The position numbers and the translations under genes were made by a program. Shown here piece by piece: positions 36,852 to 45,778 of a stretch of DNA of 64,000 nucleotides (within the stretch, counting starts at the first letter, position 1; every line of letters starts with the position of its first letter). The stretch is from Candidatus Delongbacteria bacterium (lineage in GTDB: Bacteria > CAIWAD01), in the NCBI GenBank assembly GCA_020634015.1, contig JACKCN010000001.1, positions 789,001 through 853,000 of the forward strand, in the 5' to 3' direction. The notes under the pieces are model-generated. The model was not told the origin of the DNA. It did not search any database and saw only the letters and a program-made list of their open reading frames with translations.

Positions 36852-38207
36852 ATGATTTCTAATTGGAGTATTGGAGGGATTTGGGTGGGACCACTGCTCA
36901 TTCTGCTGCTTTGCACCCTGTTCACTTTGTCGAACCAGGCTGCCACGAGGCAGGTACCCGCTGACTTTCCGACCATCCAGCAGGCCCTGGATGCCAGCAG
37001 CGATGGGGATTCCGTGGTGGTGGCGGCAGGCATCTGGTTCGGCAGCCTTGACTTCGGGGGCCGGGATCTGGTCCTGTTGGGAAGCGGCACCAGCACGTGC
37101 ATTCTTCAAGGACTTGCAGGGCGCCTGCTTGTCTTCTCCAGGGGCGAAAGCTCCGCCGCCAGACTGGAAGGTTTCACCCTGCGCCAGGGCCAGGCGCCCA
37201 CAGGGGCAAGCAATGCGGGCGGCGCAATCCTGATTCGCGACAGTTCCCCCACCCTGCGCGGCAATCGATTCGAACTCTGCTCGGCACGCCAGGGCGGAGC
37301 GGTGGCTCTCATCCGCAGCTCAAGTCTGCTGGAAGGCAACGAGTTCGATACCAATCAGGCCTTCATGGGCGGAGCCGTGTATGTCATGGGTGGAGCGCCG
37401 GAATTGCGCAGCAATCGGTTCCTGCACAATACGGGTGGGTTGCGCGGGTATGGGGGCGCCCTCTCATTGGAATCGACGGCGGCCCGGGTCCGGCAGAACC
37501 TGTTCGTCGAGAATGGGGCCTTTCTCGGCGGCGCCATCAGCTGCCGCCTGTCCCCGGAAGCACTCATCGAGCGGAATACCATTGCCGGCAACGAGGCCCG
37601 CATGGGTGGTGGGCTGTATCTGGCCGCCGGTGACCCGCTGGTGCAAGGAAATCTGGTGGCCTGGTCCGCCCAGGGCGAAGCGGCCGCCAGTGCATTGATG
37701 GCTTCGCCCATGCTGGGCTGCAATCTGCACTTCGACAACGCGGGCGGCGATGGCTTTCCCGGTCAGAATCAGGGTGGAAACCGCGTGCTGGACCCACTCT
37801 GCTGCGACCCGCAAGCCGGAGACTATCGTCTGCAGCCCGGTTCACCGTGCTACAGTGCCGACTGCGGTATCCTGGGTTTCACGGACGAGAACTGCCAGGG
37901 TACGGACATCCTGCCCCATGAGATCACCATCGCCGGCTGCGACCTGCGCATTGCACCCAATCCCTTCAACGGGCGTACATGGTTGAGCATCACGGGCGAT
38001 CCGGGGCGGGACTGGCGTCTGGAACTGTACTCGATCACGGGGCGCAAACTGGGCGAGCTGGCCTCCTCACGCACGGGTCACGCGCGTGACATGGCGCTGG
38101 ACCCCACTCACAGGATCAATGGGCACGCGCTGGCAGCGGGCGTCTACTTCCTGCGCCTGACTCATGCGCGCGGTGAGCTGTGCCGCAAGGTGGTCTACCT
38201 CCCCTGA
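36852..38207 (+). CDS. Secreted beta-helix protein with diverged sorting domain
   Basis: A 451-residue exported protein. The ATG at 36852 has GGAAG closely upstream. A signal peptide (to SNQAATR) leads to a right-handed parallel beta-helix. It starts with the usual FPTIQQALDASSDGDSVVVAAG and continues with repeated units of the GGAI/GGAV...N-x-F/I type (SSPTLRGNRFELCSARQGGA, APELRSNRFLHN, GGAISC...ERNTIAGN). The tail is a diverged sorting domain (RIAPNPFNGRTWLSI, ITGRKLGEL, LAAGVYFLRL) ending VVYLP. It lacks the cohesin and dockerin modules of the adjacent array but has the same kind of helix as array protein 4. Surface adhesin or lyase-like role cannot be decided. Confidence 0.8.
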   Translation: MISNWSIGGIWVGPLLILLLCTLFTLSNQAATRQVPADFPTIQQALDASSDGDSVVVAAGIWFGSLDFGGRDLVLLGSGTSTCILQGLAGRLLVFSRGESSAARLEGFTLRQGQAPTGASNAGGAILIRDSSPTLRGNRFELCSARQGGAVALIRSSSLLEGNEFDTNQAFMGGAVYVMGGAPELRSNRFLHNTGGLRGYGGALSLESTAARVRQNLFVENGAFLGGAISCRLSPEALIERNTIAGNEARMGGGLYLAAGDPLVQGNLVAWSAQGEAAASALMASPMLGCNLHFDNAGGDGFPGQNQGGNRVLDPLCCDPQAGDYRLQPGSPCYSADCGILGFTDENCQGTDILPHEITIAGCDLRIAPNPFNGRTWLSITGDPGRDWRLELYSITGRKLGELASSRTGHARDMALDPTHRINGHALAAGVYFLRLTHARGELCRKVVYLP

Positions 38208-38223
38208 GGCATCTCCGCGCATC

Positions 38224-39636
38224 TTACCCGGGAATCCCCGCGCTGCGGATCACCACCAGTTTCTCCACGCTCAGATCACGGATCGTCTCGGGAATGCCGC
38301 CCATGCCAAGGCCCGACTGCTCGCGCCCGCCGAAGGGCATCCAGTCGACCCGGAAGGCCGTGTGATCGTTGACCATCACGGCGGTTCCCTTCAGGCGATG
38401 GGCCGAGCGCAGGGCCAGCTCGATGTCGCGCGTGAAGACGGCCGCCTGGAAGACGAAGGGCGGACGATTCGCCATCCGCCAGGCTTCTTCCCGGTCGGTC
38501 CAGGAGGTCACGCAGATCACCGGGCCAAAGACTTCCTCCTGCATCACGCGTGAGGATTCAGGTGCGTTGAACAACACGGTCGGGGCGTGACAGGTCTCGC
38601 CGAGAGCCTGGCCCCCGCAGAGGACCTCCGCCCCGCCCTCGCGGGCTTCGTTGACCCACTCCTGCACGCGCAGGACTTCCGGGGGGCGAATCAGCGGCCC
38701 CATGGCACTCTCCGCCAGCAGGGGGTCGCCGGGTTGCTGGGTCTCCGCGTATGCGGTCAGACGCTCGGCCAGTTCCCGGGCCACGCCGTGATGGGCGAAG
38801 ACCCGCTGCACGGACACGCAGACCTGCCCCGCGTGGTAGAACCCGCCCTTGCCGATCAGCGGCACCGCGGCTTCCAGGTCCGCATCGGCCTCGACGATCA
38901 CCGGGGCCGAGCCGCCGTGTTCCAGAGCGCAATGCACACCAGGGGCCAGCCGCGAACGCAGCTGCCATCCCACACGCCCACTGCCGATGAAGCTCATGAA
39001 GCGGATCCGCGGGTCGGCGGCCAGCGTCGCCGTTGTGTTGTTGTCGCACAGGATCAGGCGGGCCCAGCCCTCGGGCAATCCGGCCTCTTGCAGACATTCC
39101 AGCAGGTTGATGCAGGACAGGGGCGTGGCCCGGGCCGGTTTCACCAGCACCGGACAGCCCGCGGCCACGGCCGTGATCGCCTGGTGCACGATGAGGTTGA
39201 AGGGATGGTTGAACGCGCTGATCGCCAGTACCGGCCCGATCGGTTCGCGCAGGGTGAAGGCCACGCGCCCGGCCGAGGAGGGCCCCAGGCCCATGGGAAT
39301 CATGCGTCCCTGGTTGTGTTGCAGTTCGCCCACCGCCGCGTCGATGCCCTGGGCCGCGCGATCCAGTTCCACCAGGGAGTCGGTCAGCGGCTTGCCGCCT
39401 TCGTGGGCGGCGGTGCGCGCGTACTCCATGCGCCGCTCACGCACCAGGCGGCCCGTGCGCTCCAGAATCGCGATGCGCCGGGCCAGCGGCAAAGGCCCGG
39501 CAGCGGCCTGCGAGAGGCTGGTGGCACGCTGCAGGTATTCTTCAATGCGGGATGCGGGAGTCATTGGCAGACTGCGGATCAGCGTGCGATCCCAGGGTGC
39601 GTATACATCCAGAACAGGGCTGGTCATCTGGCTCAT
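38224..39636 (-). CDS. NAD(P)-dependent aldehyde dehydrogenase
   Basis: A 470-residue cytoplasmic enzyme of the aldehyde dehydrogenase superfamily that oxidises an aldehyde to a carboxylate. The ATG at 39636 follows AAGGAGA. Key residues are present: Asn143 in SAFNHPFN, the Rossmann motif FIGSGRVG (216-223), Glu239 in LEHGGSAP, and catalytic Cys273 in HAGQVCVSV. The Asn-His-Pro-Phe-Asn context recalls lactaldehyde, phosphonoacetaldehyde and non-phosphorylating GAPDH-type members. Substrate cannot be fixed from sequence. It is convergent with the beta-helix gene (16-bp gap) and divergent from the acid-phosphatase gene. Confidence 0.92.
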   Translation of the reverse strand: MSQMTSPVLDVYAPWDRTLIRSLPMTPASRIEEYLQRATSLSQAAAGPLPLARRIAILERTGRLVRERRMEYARTAAHEGGKPLTDSLVELDRAAQGIDAAVGELQHNQGRMIPMGLGPSSAGRVAFTLREPIGPVLAISAFNHPFNLIVHQAITAVAAGCPVLVKPARATPLSCINLLECLQEAGLPEGWARLILCDNNTTATLAADPRIRFMSFIGSGRVGWQLRSRLAPGVHCALEHGGSAPVIVEADADLEAAVPLIGKGGFYHAGQVCVSVQRVFAHHGVARELAERLTAYAETQQPGDPLLAESAMGPLIRPPEVLRVQEWVNEAREGGAEVLCGGQALGETCHAPTVLFNAPESSRVMQEEVFGPVICVTSWTDREEAWRMANRPPFVFQAAVFTRDIELALRSAHRLKGTAVMVNDHTAFRVDWMPFGGREQSGLGMGGIPETIRDLSVEKLVVIRSAGIPG

Positions 39637-39760
39637 CGGCGGATCTCCTTCGAGGCGCGACGCAGGGTTGCGGAGAGCGCAATCTGCCAATTTGATGTTG
39701 CAGCCAAAACAGAGTAAACTGGCGGCCTGAGATCCAACCCGAGAGCAACAAGGAACCCCC

Positions 39761-40627
39761 ATGCACTTCCGAACCATGCGCACGGCAAGCGCTCTGCTGC
39801 CGCTGCTGCTGATGATGGCCTGCGTGACCACTCAGGCCGGCAAACCCGACATGACCGCCGAGGTCAGCGTCGCTTCCACTACGGCACCGGCGGTCCAGGT
39901 CGCCGCGGACAGCCACCGGGAACTGAACCAGCAGATGGTGCTGGCCACCTGGTGGTTCCAGCGCAGCGCCGAAGCCCGGGCCCTGTATCTGCAGGCCTAC
40001 ACCATGGCCCGGATGGCGCTTGAGCGTGACCTGAGTCTCAAGATCGCCGGCAAGCGCGCCGTGATCCTGGACATTGATGAGACGGTGCTGGACAACAGCC
40101 CCTTCCAGGCCCGCTGCATCCAGGACGGTACCGCCTATCCCACCGGCTGGGCCGAATGGTGCCGCGAAGCACGCGCGCTGGCCCTGCCCGGCGTCAAGCA
40201 GTTCCTCGACTGGGCCGACTCGAGCGGGGTGGACATCTATTACATCTCGAATCGCAAGCAGGTGCTGCTGGACGAGACCATCCAGAATCTCAGGGACGCT
40301 GGCCTGCCCCAGGCCAATGCGGAGCACGTGCTGCTGCGGACCGAGGGCAACAGCAAGGTCGCCCGCCGCGAGCTCGTGGCCCGCGACCATCGGGTGGCCG
40401 TGCTGCTGGGTGACAATCTGGCCGACTTCTCCGGGGACTTTGACGCACGCAGCAGCGAAGAACGTCAGGCCGCCGTGGACGCCCACGCCAGCGAGTTCGG
40501 TACCCGCTTCATCATGCTGCCCAACCCGATGTACGGCGACTGGGAAGGTGCGCTCTACAACCACGACTGGAGCCTGGACGATTCCACGAAAATGGAGCGG
40601 CGGGTCCAGAGCCTGCGACGCGACTGA
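39761..40627 (+). CDS. 5'-nucleotidase/acid phosphatase, lipoprotein e(P4) family
   Basis: A 288-residue HAD-superfamily class C acid phosphatase. The ATG at 39761 has AAGGA upstream. The signal peptide ends in the lipobox LMMAC (Cys21), so it is an envelope lipoprotein. The catalytic motif ILDIDETVLDNS gives nucleophile Asp104 and acid/base Asp106; a later GDNLADF supplies the metal-binding acid residues. In Haemophilus the e(P4) protein dephosphorylates nucleotides such as NMN outside the inner membrane so nucleosides can be taken up. The gene is divergent from aldehyde dehydrogenase and 64 bp upstream of a DUF5677 gene. Confidence 0.92.
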   Translation: MHFRTMRTASALLPLLLMMACVTTQAGKPDMTAEVSVASTTAPAVQVAADSHRELNQQMVLATWWFQRSAEARALYLQAYTMARMALERDLSLKIAGKRAVILDIDETVLDNSPFQARCIQDGTAYPTGWAEWCREARALALPGVKQFLDWADSSGVDIYYISNRKQVLLDETIQNLRDAGLPQANAEHVLLRTEGNSKVARRELVARDHRVAVLLGDNLADFSGDFDARSSEERQAAVDAHASEFGTRFIMLPNPMYGDWEGALYNHDWSLDDSTKMERRVQSLRRD

Positions 40628-40691
40628 GTTCAAGCATTTCCGGGATCTGCCGATGCCTGTTCTGCAGCAAAGCAGAGAACAGGAACCCAGC

Positions 40692-41642
40692 ATGCCCACA
40701 CGCCCCATTCCCCAGGTACTTCAGGAGCCGGTTCCGGGCAGCACCCAGGACCGGCTTCTTCATCAGTTCGCCAACGGCATTGCCGAAACCGTGCATTTCG
40801 GGACCCACATCCTGCACTGGAGCACGCTCAGCTCCACGGGACAGGCCTGGGAAACTCCCCTGCTGCTGCTGTTCCGCCACAGTCTGGAAACCCTGGACGC
40901 GATTGGTGTGCTGCTGCGCGCCGGAGCGGTTGAACCCTGCAAGATGCTGCTGCGGGGCCTCTTCGAAAGCCTGCTGAGCAGCGAGTACATCCTGCAGACC
41001 GACAGCCAGCGGCGCGCGCTCTGTTTTCTGGTGGGCTATCTCAATTGGGAAGTGGGGATGAGCGAGCGCCTCAACTCCGCCAGCAGTCAGGGGCGCCGCT
41101 TTCGCCGCAAGCTGAACAAGGACCGGATCCTCAACGGGCTGCGCCTGCCCGAGCTGGCCGGCGAAAGCCCCCGGGTGCTGGAGCTGGAACGCCTGCTGGC
41201 CCAACCACTCTTCGAAGAGGTGAACCGGGAATTCGCCGACCTCAAGCGGCGCACCAACCGGACCCCGATCTGGTACTCGATGTTCGATGGCCCGCGCAAC
41301 CTGGAAAGCCTGGCCGCTCATGTGGAACTGCCCGGTCTGTACGAATACCTCTACCGTCGCTGGTCGGGGGCAGTGCACGGACTGGAGGTCTTCGACGGCA
41401 AGCTCAAGGGACGGGACGGCATCCCGTACATCACGCAGTTGCGCGCCATTGACAATGCCCAGCACGTGACCCTGCACACCCTCTGGCTGCAACTGCAGCA
41501 TTTCCAGTCCTTCGTGGGCACCTTGCTGCCCGAACGTCTCCCCGAGCTGGACCTCTGGTTCCTCAAGGAACTGCAGCCCCTGTATCATCTGCTGTCCGGA
41601 GAGCTGATGTACTCCATCGACGAGGTTTATCACACCCACTGA
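40692..41642 (+). CDS. DUF5677-like protein
   Basis: A 316-residue, largely helical, soluble-looking protein with no signal peptide. The ATG at 40692 has CAGGAA upstream; an ATG 13 codons earlier has no clear site. The central segment RHSLETLDAIGVLLRAG plus RGLFESLLSSEYIL resembles the DUF5677 family, whose members carry a conserved helix with an Arg/Glu pair and a later RWSGAVHG-like His motif, both visible here. No biochemical role is known to me. It is close downstream of the e(P4) phosphatase and may share its transcript. Confidence 0.7.
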   Translation: MPTRPIPQVLQEPVPGSTQDRLLHQFANGIAETVHFGTHILHWSTLSSTGQAWETPLLLLFRHSLETLDAIGVLLRAGAVEPCKMLLRGLFESLLSSEYILQTDSQRRALCFLVGYLNWEVGMSERLNSASSQGRRFRRKLNKDRILNGLRLPELAGESPRVLELERLLAQPLFEEVNREFADLKRRTNRTPIWYSMFDGPRNLESLAAHVELPGLYEYLYRRWSGAVHGLEVFDGKLKGRDGIPYITQLRAIDNAQHVTLHTLWLQLQHFQSFVGTLLPERLPELDLWFLKELQPLYHLLSGELMYSIDEVYHTH

Positions 41643-41961
41643 GTCCCGGTGATCCCCTGCTCCACCGCTCCGCGTCCCGGGAGTCCGCTTCGACACCCCC
41701 CGCTTGTGGATGCCGGAGATGGATGACTGTTTGTGACCGTCGGATGGCAGAAACCGCTCCGACACCAAGGGTTCCGGAGATCAGGGTCCCAGGGACCCGG
41801 ATCTTCCCGTGCCGGCCATTCGGCTGGGCCGGGGCACGAAGACGCCCCATTTTCCCCACCCCGTTACGACTCTGTAACACCCAAGCGCGACACCGCCCCG
41901 GCACGGAATCCCGTGTCGGGGCGGAGTGTATCATGCGTGTGTGACGCGTCGCGCGAACGGC
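41643..41961. other. Gene-free convergent spacer
   Basis: This 319-bp stretch lies between convergent genes. Only the strong hairpin at 41893-41924 stands out. Confidence 0.6.
41893..41924. terminator. Hairpin terminator between convergent genes
   Basis: CCGCCCCGGCACGG (41893-41906) pairs with CCGTGTCGGGGCGG (41911-41924) over 14 bp with one G-U pair and a 4-nt loop. It lies 37 bp past the end of the minus-strand alpha-amylase-family gene and probably also stops the plus-strand transcript. Confidence 0.75.
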
Positions 41962-43338
41962 TCAGTCCTCGAGGCGCAGCGCCCAGCCCCAGGCGGGCAG
42001 GACGATGCCATCCCCGCGGGGCTCGACTCCATCGGCGGCCCAGAGCGCTGCTCCGGCCAGAGCGGGATGACCGGCGGGAACACTGCGCGCCTCGTCACTG
42101 AAATTGAACACGGCCAGCAGCGCACCGGAACCGGAGCCGCGCCGGAAGGCATACAGCCTGTCGTCGGGCACCGGCAGCGACTGGAAGACGCCTCCCGCCG
42201 AGCCATTGGCCAGCACGGGCAGATCGTGTTTCAACTGGTTCAGCCGGCGATGGAAGGCTTCGCGCGGGGAGGGGCCCCAGACGATGGGATCCTTCTCGAA
42301 GAATGCCAACCGCCGATTCAGGCCGATTTCCTGCCCGCTGTAGATCAGCGGCATGCCGGGCACCGTCCAGGTCAGCACGGTCATCGCGTCCACGGCCTCG
42401 CCCATGCGTTCGAACTCGGTGCCGTTCCAGCTGTTCTCGTCGTGGTTGGTGACGAACTGCATCAGGTAGGCGTCCGCGGGAAACTTGCCGAAGTCCTGGA
42501 TCACGGTGTCGATGGCGGCAGGCACGCGCTCCCCGCGCGCGATGCTGTTCATCACATTGTGAAAGGCCCAGGAATAGCTCATGTCGAAGGCCCGGGGATG
42601 CAGGCGCGGATCTTCCCATTCGGCCAGCATGAACACCGGCTTCACTGCCTCGAGCCGAGGACGCGCGTCATCCCAGAAATCGAAAGGGATCAGGCCGGCC
42701 ACGTCGCAACGGAAACCGTCGATGTCCGTTTCACGCAGCCACCATTCCAGCGATCCGGTCATGTACTCGCGCAGCCCGGGTTGCGAATAGTCCAGATCGA
42801 TCACGTCGCTCCAGTCGGGCACTGGCGGCATGGGATTTCCCTGGGCATCGCGCGTGATCCATTCGGGATGCTCGCTGGCGATGTGATTGTCCCAGGCGCA
42901 ATGATTGGCCACCCAGTCCACGATCACGTGCATGCCCAGCCCGTGAATTTCCTTGACCAAAGCCCGGAATTCCTCGATGCTGCCGCTGGCCGGATCGATG
43001 GCCCGGTAGTCCTTCACCGAATAATAGCTGCCCATGCCTCCCTTGCGGTTCAGTTCGCCGATGGGTGTCAGCGGCATGAACCAGAGGATGTCCACACCCA
43101 GCTCCTTCAAGCGGGGCAGATGCTCGCGAAAGGCGGCCAGCGTGCCCGCTTCGGTATACTGGCGCAGGTTCACTTCGTAGATCACGGCGTGCCGGGTCCA
43201 GTCCAGATGCGGCACCTGTTCGGTGACCACCACCGAATCGGGCATCGCGTCCCAGGCCGGGGCAAGCTTGAACGGGCTCAGCCCCAGCAGACCACTTCCC
43301 AGGGCCATCCAGGCCAGATGACGGGTATCCATGCGCAT
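41962..43338 (-). CDS. GH13 alpha-amylase-family glycoside hydrolase
   Basis: A 458-residue enzyme acting on alpha-glucans. The ATG at 43338 follows GGAGAA. An N-terminal hydrophobic stretch (about 8-22) suggests export. The TIM barrel carries the GH13 conserved regions: DWVANH (141-146), GFRCDVA with nucleophile Asp212, MLAEW with acid/base Glu240, and FVTNHDE with Asp300. A small C-terminal beta domain (about 380-458) completes it. The length fits maltogenic amylase-like or alpha-amylase-like enzymes without extra binding modules. It has no dockerin-like module or sorting domain, so it is not visibly linked to the cohesin array. It lies 67 bp downstream of a CotH-kinase gene on the same strand. 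Confidence 0.92.
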   Translation of the reverse strand: MRMDTRHLAWMALGSGLLGLSPFKLAPAWDAMPDSVVVTEQVPHLDWTRHAVIYEVNLRQYTEAGTLAAFREHLPRLKELGVDILWFMPLTPIGELNRKGGMGSYYSVKDYRAIDPASGSIEEFRALVKEIHGLGMHVIVDWVANHCAWDNHIASEHPEWITRDAQGNPMPPVPDWSDVIDLDYSQPGLREYMTGSLEWWLRETDIDGFRCDVAGLIPFDFWDDARPRLEAVKPVFMLAEWEDPRLHPRAFDMSYSWAFHNVMNSIARGERVPAAIDTVIQDFGKFPADAYLMQFVTNHDENSWNGTEFERMGEAVDAMTVLTWTVPGMPLIYSGQEIGLNRRLAFFEKDPIVWGPSPREAFHRRLNQLKHDLPVLANGSAGGVFQSLPVPDDRLYAFRRGSGSGALLAVFNFSDEARSVPAGHPALAGAALWAADGVEPRGDGIVLPAWGWALRLED

Positions 43339-43405
43339 CCGTGTTCTCCAGCTTGTGAGCGGACGGCGTGCACATTCTGCCGCACCGCGGGAATTCCGTG
43401 TTCGA

Positions 43406-45664
43406 TCAGGGTTGAGTGATGATCCGCACCGTGTAACAACCGACCGGCTGATTGTCGCCCAGTGCCTGCTCGTCGACCCAGAAGGGCTGGCTGACGATCG
43501 CCACGGTCTGGGCACCGCCGAGCCAGGGAGCCGCCGGATAGCGTTCCACGCGCCAGAGGGTTCCGCCTGAAGGACTCCAGTCCAGGCGCAAGCTGTTGGC
43601 CAGGCGCGTGATGCGCAGGTCCGACACCGTGAGACACTGATTGCTCGTGCCCGGAGTGGGATCGGCCGCGGTCAGCCAGGCTCCCGGATCATCGGCCTGC
43701 TCCAGCCCCGCGTCACAGGGCAGTTGCCAGCTGAGATCGGTCTGCGAGGCGCCAAAATCCAGACGCTGGAGCAGCCGTCCGCCGGGCAGACTCAGCAGCA
43801 GACTCTCGCCATTGGCGGAAAGCGCGAAGCCGGCATGCAGGCCGGGGTCCTGGGTGTCGTTGTCACACCAGACCAGCAGGCGCTCGCCTGGCCCCAGCAG
43901 CGTGTCCGGCAGCAGATAGCGCAAGGGCTGCGAGGGCGAATCCGACAGTGCGACTCCCGCCAGTTGCAGGGTGTGCTGCGAGCCGTTGACCAGCTCGAGC
44001 CAGTCGTCGAAGTCCCCCTGGCCATCGCTGATGGTGCTGGAATTGCTGGCCATGAACTCCACGATGCGCAGACTGTCGGCGGCAGGATCTTCAAGCAGCA
44101 GGGTTCTGGGCGCGCCCACGGGCCAGTCACGCGTGTGTCCGGCCTGGTCCAGAGCCCGCAGGCGCCAGCTCAGAGTGCCGGTTCCGGGGCGAGGAAACCG
44201 TGTGCTCCAGCCGTCGTCAGCCGACAATTCCTGACCGCCCGTCGGGCTGGCCAGAAGCGGTATGGGCGACAGCTCCTGACCGTTCAGACTGGGCAGCAGC
44301 CAGAGCGAGTCCAGACCCGCCGCGGAGAATGCCAGCACACTGGCCTGCAGGCTGTCAATGCCACTGGACACCAGCTCACCCTGCCAGAGCACGGGGCCGC
44401 CATTGACCCAGTTCAGTTGCCCGGGCAGACTCTGGGAGCGCAGATCGAGAAACTCGAGCAGCCCGCGCTTCACATGCTGATTCTCATAGTGCCCCAGCGA
44501 CCAGCTCTGCTGGAAGTCCTGGACAGTGAAGCCGTAATCCAGCGTGCGCCAGTTGTCCGCGCTGGCCGAGGGAGTCAGCAGGGTGCGCAACGCATCGGTG
44601 TAAGCGGACCAGTCGAAGCCTGCCAGCAACTGCTGCTGGCCCCGTTCGAGAAAATGGGTGTACAGGTCGCGGTACGCGGGAATCGAGAGCAGTGCGGCGC
44701 TCAGTGGGCGCCCATCCCCGTCATTGGCCGGCCAGGCATAGGGGTCGAGGGTCGCCCAGGGCACATTGAACCAGTCGATGCCCATGTTGTTGTCGTAGTC
44801 GTAGGGAATGAAGTGCATCAGGTCGGATGACGGGTCGTGATACAGGTAGTAGTTGTTGCGCAGGAATCGGTAGTCGTCCCAGTTGCCCAGCAGCACATCG
44901 ACGGCCATCACCTCCAGCACGTCCTCGATGGCCAGCACGCTCTCGAGACTGTCGCGCAGGGCGGCGGGCGGGGTCTGGGTCAGCACGCGCACCAGTCGCT
45001 GCAAGGCGCCGTAGTCGTCCAGTTCCTCGTTGGTCTTCAGCTCGTAGACCCGTCGGTCGTTGACCAGCAGCTTGTAGGCTTCGGGATCGCTGCCCAGCCA
45101 GTTCAGGTCGGCCGGCCAGAGGCATTTCCAGAGATTGCCCGAAGAGTCGGCAAAGCGCTTGCGCAGCCATTCCTTGTCGATGTGCTCCACGGACACATAC
45201 AACCCGTAGAAGTTGCCATTGATCCAGACTTCGCTGTGCGAGGCGCGCGAGGCACGCATGCCCGCGCGCTGCATCAGATCCCAGGCGATCTTGCTGCGCG
45301 CGATCGCGGGGTCGTTGTGCTCGCCGTTCAGATTGAGGGCGTCCTCGTCGAAGAACTCGAGGCCGTCCAGGTACTCGTCGAATTTGAGCTTGAAGCTTTT
45401 CTTGGCGGAGGTGCGTGAGGTGTTGCCGCGCAGGCGGAAGCCGACCGGGGTCATCACGGTGTCAAGCAGGGCGTTGCGGAAGCGCACGGTGCAGACATGC
45501 ATCGAGTCGCTCCAGACATTGGCGTATGCCCAGTCCAGATCGGCCTGGTCAATGGTGATGTCCACCCGACCGACCTGGCTGTCGTCGTGCAGCATCCAGC
45601 TGTCGTCGGCTTCGGCTCGCGAGGAGAGCAGGGCCAGAAACAGTACAAGAATCAAACCGTGCAT
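43406..45664 (-). CDS. Secreted CotH-kinase-like protein with lamin-tail domain
   Basis: A 752-residue exported protein. The ATG at 45664 follows GGGGAGGG. After a signal peptide (to RAEA) the CotH domain (about 25-400) shows RLRGNTSRTSAKKSFKLKF, SHSEVWINGNFYGLY, GNWDDYRFLRNNYYLY and YDYDNNMG, matching the Lys, catalytic Asp/Asn and metal-binding positions of CotH kinases. Residues about 535-665 form a lamin-tail domain (IVEFMASNSSTISDGQGDFDDWLEL), then a short FN3-like tail. CotH proteins phosphorylate spore-coat or other extracellular proteins; the lamin-tail domain is common in extracellular FCB proteins. A target for this kinase is not evident. It is probably co-transcribed with the GH13 gene. 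Confidence 0.87.
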   Translation of the reverse strand: MHGLILVLFLALLSSRAEADDSWMLHDDSQVGRVDITIDQADLDWAYANVWSDSMHVCTVRFRNALLDTVMTPVGFRLRGNTSRTSAKKSFKLKFDEYLDGLEFFDEDALNLNGEHNDPAIARSKIAWDLMQRAGMRASRASHSEVWINGNFYGLYVSVEHIDKEWLRKRFADSSGNLWKCLWPADLNWLGSDPEAYKLLVNDRRVYELKTNEELDDYGALQRLVRVLTQTPPAALRDSLESVLAIEDVLEVMAVDVLLGNWDDYRFLRNNYYLYHDPSSDLMHFIPYDYDNNMGIDWFNVPWATLDPYAWPANDGDGRPLSAALLSIPAYRDLYTHFLERGQQQLLAGFDWSAYTDALRTLLTPSASADNWRTLDYGFTVQDFQQSWSLGHYENQHVKRGLLEFLDLRSQSLPGQLNWVNGGPVLWQGELVSSGIDSLQASVLAFSAAGLDSLWLLPSLNGQELSPIPLLASPTGGQELSADDGWSTRFPRPGTGTLSWRLRALDQAGHTRDWPVGAPRTLLLEDPAADSLRIVEFMASNSSTISDGQGDFDDWLELVNGSQHTLQLAGVALSDSPSQPLRYLLPDTLLGPGERLLVWCDNDTQDPGLHAGFALSANGESLLLSLPGGRLLQRLDFGASQTDLSWQLPCDAGLEQADDPGAWLTAADPTPGTSNQCLTVSDLRITRLANSLRLDWSPSGGTLWRVERYPAAPWLGGAQTVAIVSQPFWVDEQALGDNQPVGCYTVRIITQP

Positions 45665-45737
45665 CACACCCTCCCCGGTCCGATGGGCCGGAAGCGGTGA
45701 CAATCCGGCGGTGTGGCTGCCGGATCACGCCGGGCGG

Positions 45738-45778
45738 GTCAGCCCCGGGGCAGCTCAGCCCCGGGCAGATTAGCCCTG
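45738..45778. repeat. Short imperfect tandem repeat
   Basis: Two copies of TCAGCCCCGGG and a shortened third (TTAGCCC) lie in tandem and run into the last codons of the TlpA-like gene. This may be replication slippage. Confidence 0.4.

Noticed and set aside
36735..37109. Small minus-strand ORF across the start of the beta-helix gene
   Set aside because: Covers the start and signal peptide of a well-supported plus-strand gene, has no homology-like pattern and no ribosome site.
45738..45778. Functional regulatory repeat upstream of the CotH gene's downstream neighbour
   Set aside because: Only about 2.5 short imperfect copies, partly inside the coding end of the TlpA-like gene; slippage is a simpler explanation.
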